NCBI GenBank assembly: GCA_023410905.1
Contig: JAEYPL010000173.1
Coordinates: 1-64,000 of the forward strand
Length of the DNA stretch: 64,000 nucleotides
DNA from: Pseudomonadota bacterium
GTDB taxonomy: Bacteria > Pseudomonadota > Alphaproteobacteria > Rhizobiales > Hyphomicrobiaceae
Reading direction: 5' to 3'
Shown here: one piece after another, positions 61,164 to 64,000 of the stretch
Layout: each line of letters opens with the position of its first letter
Position numbering within the stretch: position 1 is the stretch's first letter
Program-made: the position numbers and the translations under genes
The notes under the pieces: model-generated
Databases searched by the model: none
Told to the model about the DNA's origin: nothing
Seen by the model: the letters and a program-made list of their open reading frames with translations, nothing else

Positions 61164-64000
61164 CAGGTCGCTCCTTCCGCAGGCTGGGCGACTTTGCTGG
61201 ACGTGCGACTGACGCGGATCGACTGATGGGCGATCGCTATGAGCATGAGGACGGTCGCTCCGAGGACCAGTGCGAAGACGCCGAGGTCGAAAAGCAGAGC
61301 CGAGGCCATCGGCAAGCGACCGAGAACGGGAAGATCCACGTACTGGAAGGACGAGGTGAGGAATGGCCGGCCGAAGGAGGCCGCGCCAACGCCTGTGCCG
61401 CCGGCCGCCAACAAGCCGAAGCCGATCCAGCGCACAGGCAGAACCGTCAGGCGATCCTCGACCCACCGCGCGCCGCCGGCGATGTATTGAAGAATGAAGG
61501 CAATGGCGAAGGTCAGCCCGGCGACAAAGCCGCCGCCCGGAAGATCGTGGCCGCGCATGAAGAGGAACATCGCCATCATGGCGACGACCGGGAACAGAAG
61601 CCGCATGATGAGGCCGGGAACGATCATATAGTGGGCGGAGATGGGTTCCTTGCTCAGTTGATCGTGCGCGGCGTCGAATTCGTTCTGGAAGCGCTTTTGC
61701 TCAGGGAGCACGACGCTGTCCCGCGCCGGGCGGAAACGGCGGAGCAGCGCGTAGACGGTGATGGCGACGATCCCGAGCACGGCGATCTCGCCGAGCGTGT
61801 CGAAGCCTCTGAAGTCGACGAGAATGACGTTGACGACGTTCCGCCCGCCGCCTTCCGTGTAGGCCTTCTCGAGGAAGTTCGATGAGATGGTGTAGGACTG
61901 CTGCCGCGTCATGACCGCGTAGGACAGCGCCGCCAAGCCTGCACCGCCGACCGCGGCGATCGCGAAATCGCGGACGCGCCGCGCGAGAATCGGCGCGGTG
62001 GTCGTCCGCTCGTCTATCTCCTCCCGCCGCTTCGGCAGCCACCTGAGGCCGAGCAGCAGAAGCACGGTCGTCACGATCTCGACGAGGAGCTGCGTCATCG
62101 CCAGATCCGGCGCGGAGGCCCAGGCAAAGGTAATGCACGTCGAGAGGCCCGCGCCGCCCATTAGGATCACGGCAGCAAGCCGATGGTATTTGGCCTGTTG
62201 CGCAGCGCCCAAGGCGCAAAAGCACCCGACGATCCAAACGAGAAGGAAGCTCGTGTCGATCTCGTGCAGCCGTGGGAGATGAATGTCGATCAGACCCTTG
62301 GACAGCGGCCAGAACGCCGCGAGTATCGTGACACAGAGCAGAAGCACGATCTGGGGCTGCAGTCTTGTCGAGCTCAATGATTTCACGAGCGCGGTCGCGC
62401 CGCGCCACGACGCGAGCGCGACGGCACGCTCGAAGATGCGCTGTCCTTTGAGATGGCGCAGGATCGGTGCGCCGTCCACATTGCCTGCGAGGTACTTCTG
62501 CAGGAGGGCATAGATTGCGATGCCGCCGACGAGGGCGAGCAGGCTCATCCAAAGTGCCGGCGTGAAGCCGTGCCAAACGGCGAGACTGTACTCCGGCGTC
62601 GAACCCCCGAGCACGGCCCGCACGGCAATGTCCAGAAAGCCGCCGACCGTTATCTGCGGGGCAATGCCGACAAGGACGCATGTGAGCACGAGAAAACCGA
62701 TCGGGAGCAGCATCCAGAGGACGGGATCGTGCGGCTTGCGCGGCAGGTCGGTCGCCGGTGGGCCAAAGAACACCTGATGGATCAGCCGCAAGGAATAGGC
62801 GACACTGAACATGCCGGCGAGCGTGGCGATATAGGGCAACGCGTCATCCAGGGCCGAAGAGACGTGCGTCTCGACGGTCTCCGCAAAAAACATCTCCTTC
62901 GACAGAAAGCCGTTGAGTAGGGGCACGCCGGCCATCGCGGCGGCGGCAACCATCGCTAGAATGGCGGTGATCGGCATGGCGTGGAAGAGGCCGCCCAGCC
63001 GGCGCACGTCGCGCGTCCCGGCCTCGTGGTCGATGATGCCGGCGGCCATGAACAGCGAGGCCTTGAAGGTCGCGTGGTTCATGATGTGGAAGATGGCTGC
63101 GACTGCCGCCAGCGGGCTGCCGAGCCCGAGCAGCGGCGTGATCAGGCCGAGATGACTGATGGTGGAATAGGCGAGCAGGCCTTTGAGATCCTGCTGAAAC
63201 AGCGCGAGGAAAGCGCCGAACAGCAGCGTCGTGGCGCCGAGTGTCGTGAAGATCCAGAACCAGGCGTCGTGCCCGGCCATCACAGGCCAGAGGCGCGCCA
63301 GCAGAAAGACGCCCGCCTTCACCATGGTTGCCGAATGCAGATACGCCGAGACAGGGGTGGGCGCCGTCATCGCGCGCGGCAGCCAGAAGTGAAACGGGAA
63401 CTGCGCGCTCTTCGTCAGCACGCCCGCGGCAATCAGGAGAAGGGTCGGCAAATAGAGCGGATGGGCGGTGACGGTAGCGCCAGAGCGGAAGACGACGTCG
63501 AGGTCGTAGCTGCCGACGATCTGGCCGAGCAGGAGCATTCCCGCGAGCAGACAGAGGCCACCCGCCGCCGTCACGGTGAGCGTGATGCGTGCGCCTTCGC
63601 GGGCATTCTGATTGTGATGCCAATAGGCGATGAGGAGGAAGGAGTAGAGACTCGTGAGCTCCCAGAAGAATACGATCTGGAGCAGATTTCCTGACATGAC
63701 GATGCCGAGCATTGCGCCCATGAAGCCCAGCAGGAAGGAGAAGAACCGCGGGACCGGATCGTCCGGAGACATGTAGTAGCGCGCATAGAGGATGACGAGC
63801 AGGCCGATTGCGCAGACGAGAACGACGAAAGCCCAGGCGAAGCCGTCGAGGCGGAGGACGAAGTTCAGCCCCAACTGGGGCAGCCATTCGAACTCGGCGC
63901 GAACGACCGTGCCCGCGGCTATCGGCTTAAAGAAGCTGGCGGCAATTGTGAGGCCGGCGAGCGCAACGCTGGCTGCGAGCCATGCTTCGGCATTTCTGGC
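61163..64000 (-). CDS. mrpA: Na+(K+)/H+ antiporter fused subunit AB (MrpAB/PhaAB), 5' end beyond the window
   Basis: At least 945 codons, open at the right edge, so the N-terminus is missing. The NuoL-like part shows LRLDGFAWAFVVLVCAIGLLVILYARYY, the glutamate in IVFFWELTSLYSFLLIAYWHH, the lysine in GVLTKSAQFPFHFWLPRAMTAPTPVSAYLHSATMVKAG, and MNHATFKASLFMAAGIIDHEAGTRD. The C-terminal third carries an MrpB domain (ISAHYMIVPGLIMRLLFPVVAM, MRGHDLPGGGFVAGL), so A and B are one polypeptide as in rhizobial Pha systems. First gene of the operon. Confidence 0.95.
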   Translation of the reverse strand, partial: ARNAEAWLAASVALAGLTIAASFFKPIAAGTVVRAEFEWLPQLGLNFVLRLDGFAWAFVVLVCAIGLLVILYARYYMSPDDPVPRFFSFLLGFMGAMLGIVMSGNLLQIVFFWELTSLYSFLLIAYWHHNQNAREGARITLTVTAAGGLCLLAGMLLLGQIVGSYDLDVVFRSGATVTAHPLYLPTLLLIAAGVLTKSAQFPFHFWLPRAMTAPTPVSAYLHSATMVKAGVFLLARLWPVMAGHDAWFWIFTTLGATTLLFGAFLALFQQDLKGLLAYSTISHLGLITPLLGLGSPLAAVAAIFHIMNHATFKASLFMAAGIIDHEAGTRDVRRLGGLFHAMPITAILAMVAAAAMAGVPLLNGFLSKEMFFAETVETHVSSALDDALPYIATLAGMFSVAYSLRLIHQVFFGPPATDLPRKPHDPVLWMLLPIGFLVLTCVLVGIAPQITVGGFLDIAVRAVLGGSTPEYSLAVWHGFTPALWMSLLALVGGIAIYALLQKYLAGNVDGAPILRHLKGQRIFERAVALASWRGATALVKSLSSTRLQPQIVLLLCVTILAAFWPLSKGLIDIHLPRLHEIDTSFLLVWIVGCFCALGAAQQAKYHRLAAVILMGGAGLSTCITFAWASAPDLAMTQLLVEIVTTVLLLLGLRWLPKRREEIDERTTTAPILARRVRDFAIAAVGGAGLAALSYAVMTRQQSYTISSNFLEKAYTEGGGRNVVNVILVDFRGFDTLGEIAVLGIVAITVYALLRRFRPARDSVVLPEQKRFQNEFDAAHDQLSKEPISAHYMIVPGLIMRLLFPVVAMMAMFLFMRGHDLPGGGFVAGLTFAIAFILQYIAGGARWVEDRLTVLPVRWIGFGLLAAGGTGVGAASFGRPFLTSSFQYVDLPVLGRLPMASALLFDLGVFALVLGATVLMLIAIAHQSIRVSRTSSKVAQPAEGAT

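Noticed and set aside
60819..61466. Longer mrpC frame starting upstream at 61466
   Set aside because: The extra residues are charged and overlap mrpAB. The ATG at 61163 gives the standard 114-aa NuoK-like protein with a TGATG junction.

Overview
The window (about 62-64 % G+C by eye, dense coding, many 1-4 nt gene overlaps) is a chromosomal segment of an alphaproteobacterium, most likely of the order Hyphomicrobiales (Rhizobiales). The evidence is the ftsZ-lpxC-bamD-ligA block, the dac-tmk-holB-metG-tatD-MBL block, an Mrp/Pha antiporter with fused AB subunit, and two branched-chain-type ABC importers. Genus cannot be fixed from sequence alone. I see no transposase, integrase, phage gene, CRISPR array, tRNA or rRNA.

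Layout. 1-5776: end of the division/cell-wall cluster (ftsZ C-terminus, lpxC, bamD, ligA) without recN in its usual place. 5778-8731: a BT1-like MFS transporter, a tiny membrane protein and a RimK-type ATP-grasp ligase. 8751-15283 (minus): MBL hydrolase, tatD, a palindromic repeat, metG, holB, tmk and a D,D-carboxypeptidase. 15393-21076: a serine/alanine-glyoxylate aminotransferase divergent from a 993-aa FAD/Fe-S 2-hydroxyacid dehydrogenase and an amidase. 21083-30230: methyltransferase, rph, small monooxygenase, a PL14-like anchored protein, thiSGE, CHAD protein, MFS, SDR, truA. 30235-32508 (minus): a PcaB/PurB-type lyase and a beta-hydroxyacid dehydrogenase. 32509-34932: an unusually hairpin-rich leader ahead of an EF-G paralogue that lacks the catalytic histidine. 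35016-39821: second copy of the palindromic repeat, then (minus) zapE, a Lon-like protease and a translationally coupled Usp-like protein.

40208-45041 is a complete LivGFHMK importer. 45084-50239 (minus) is a second importer, LivHMGF, without a binding protein but running into an alpha/beta hydrolase and a PPK2 kinase. 50501-54912 holds acs and a lone molybdopterin oxidoreductase. 54961-57957 (minus) holds a Rieske oxygenase, a cupin and an orphan binding protein that could serve the second importer. 58048-64000 (minus) is the Mrp cation/proton antiporter operon, running off the right edge.

The most unusual signals are the run of five perfect or near-perfect inverted repeats upstream of the EF-G paralogue, the attenuator-like leader of lpxC, the ABC importer/hydrolase operon and the Lon-like/Usp coupling. 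No recognisable transcription-factor gene is present anywhere in the 64 kb.
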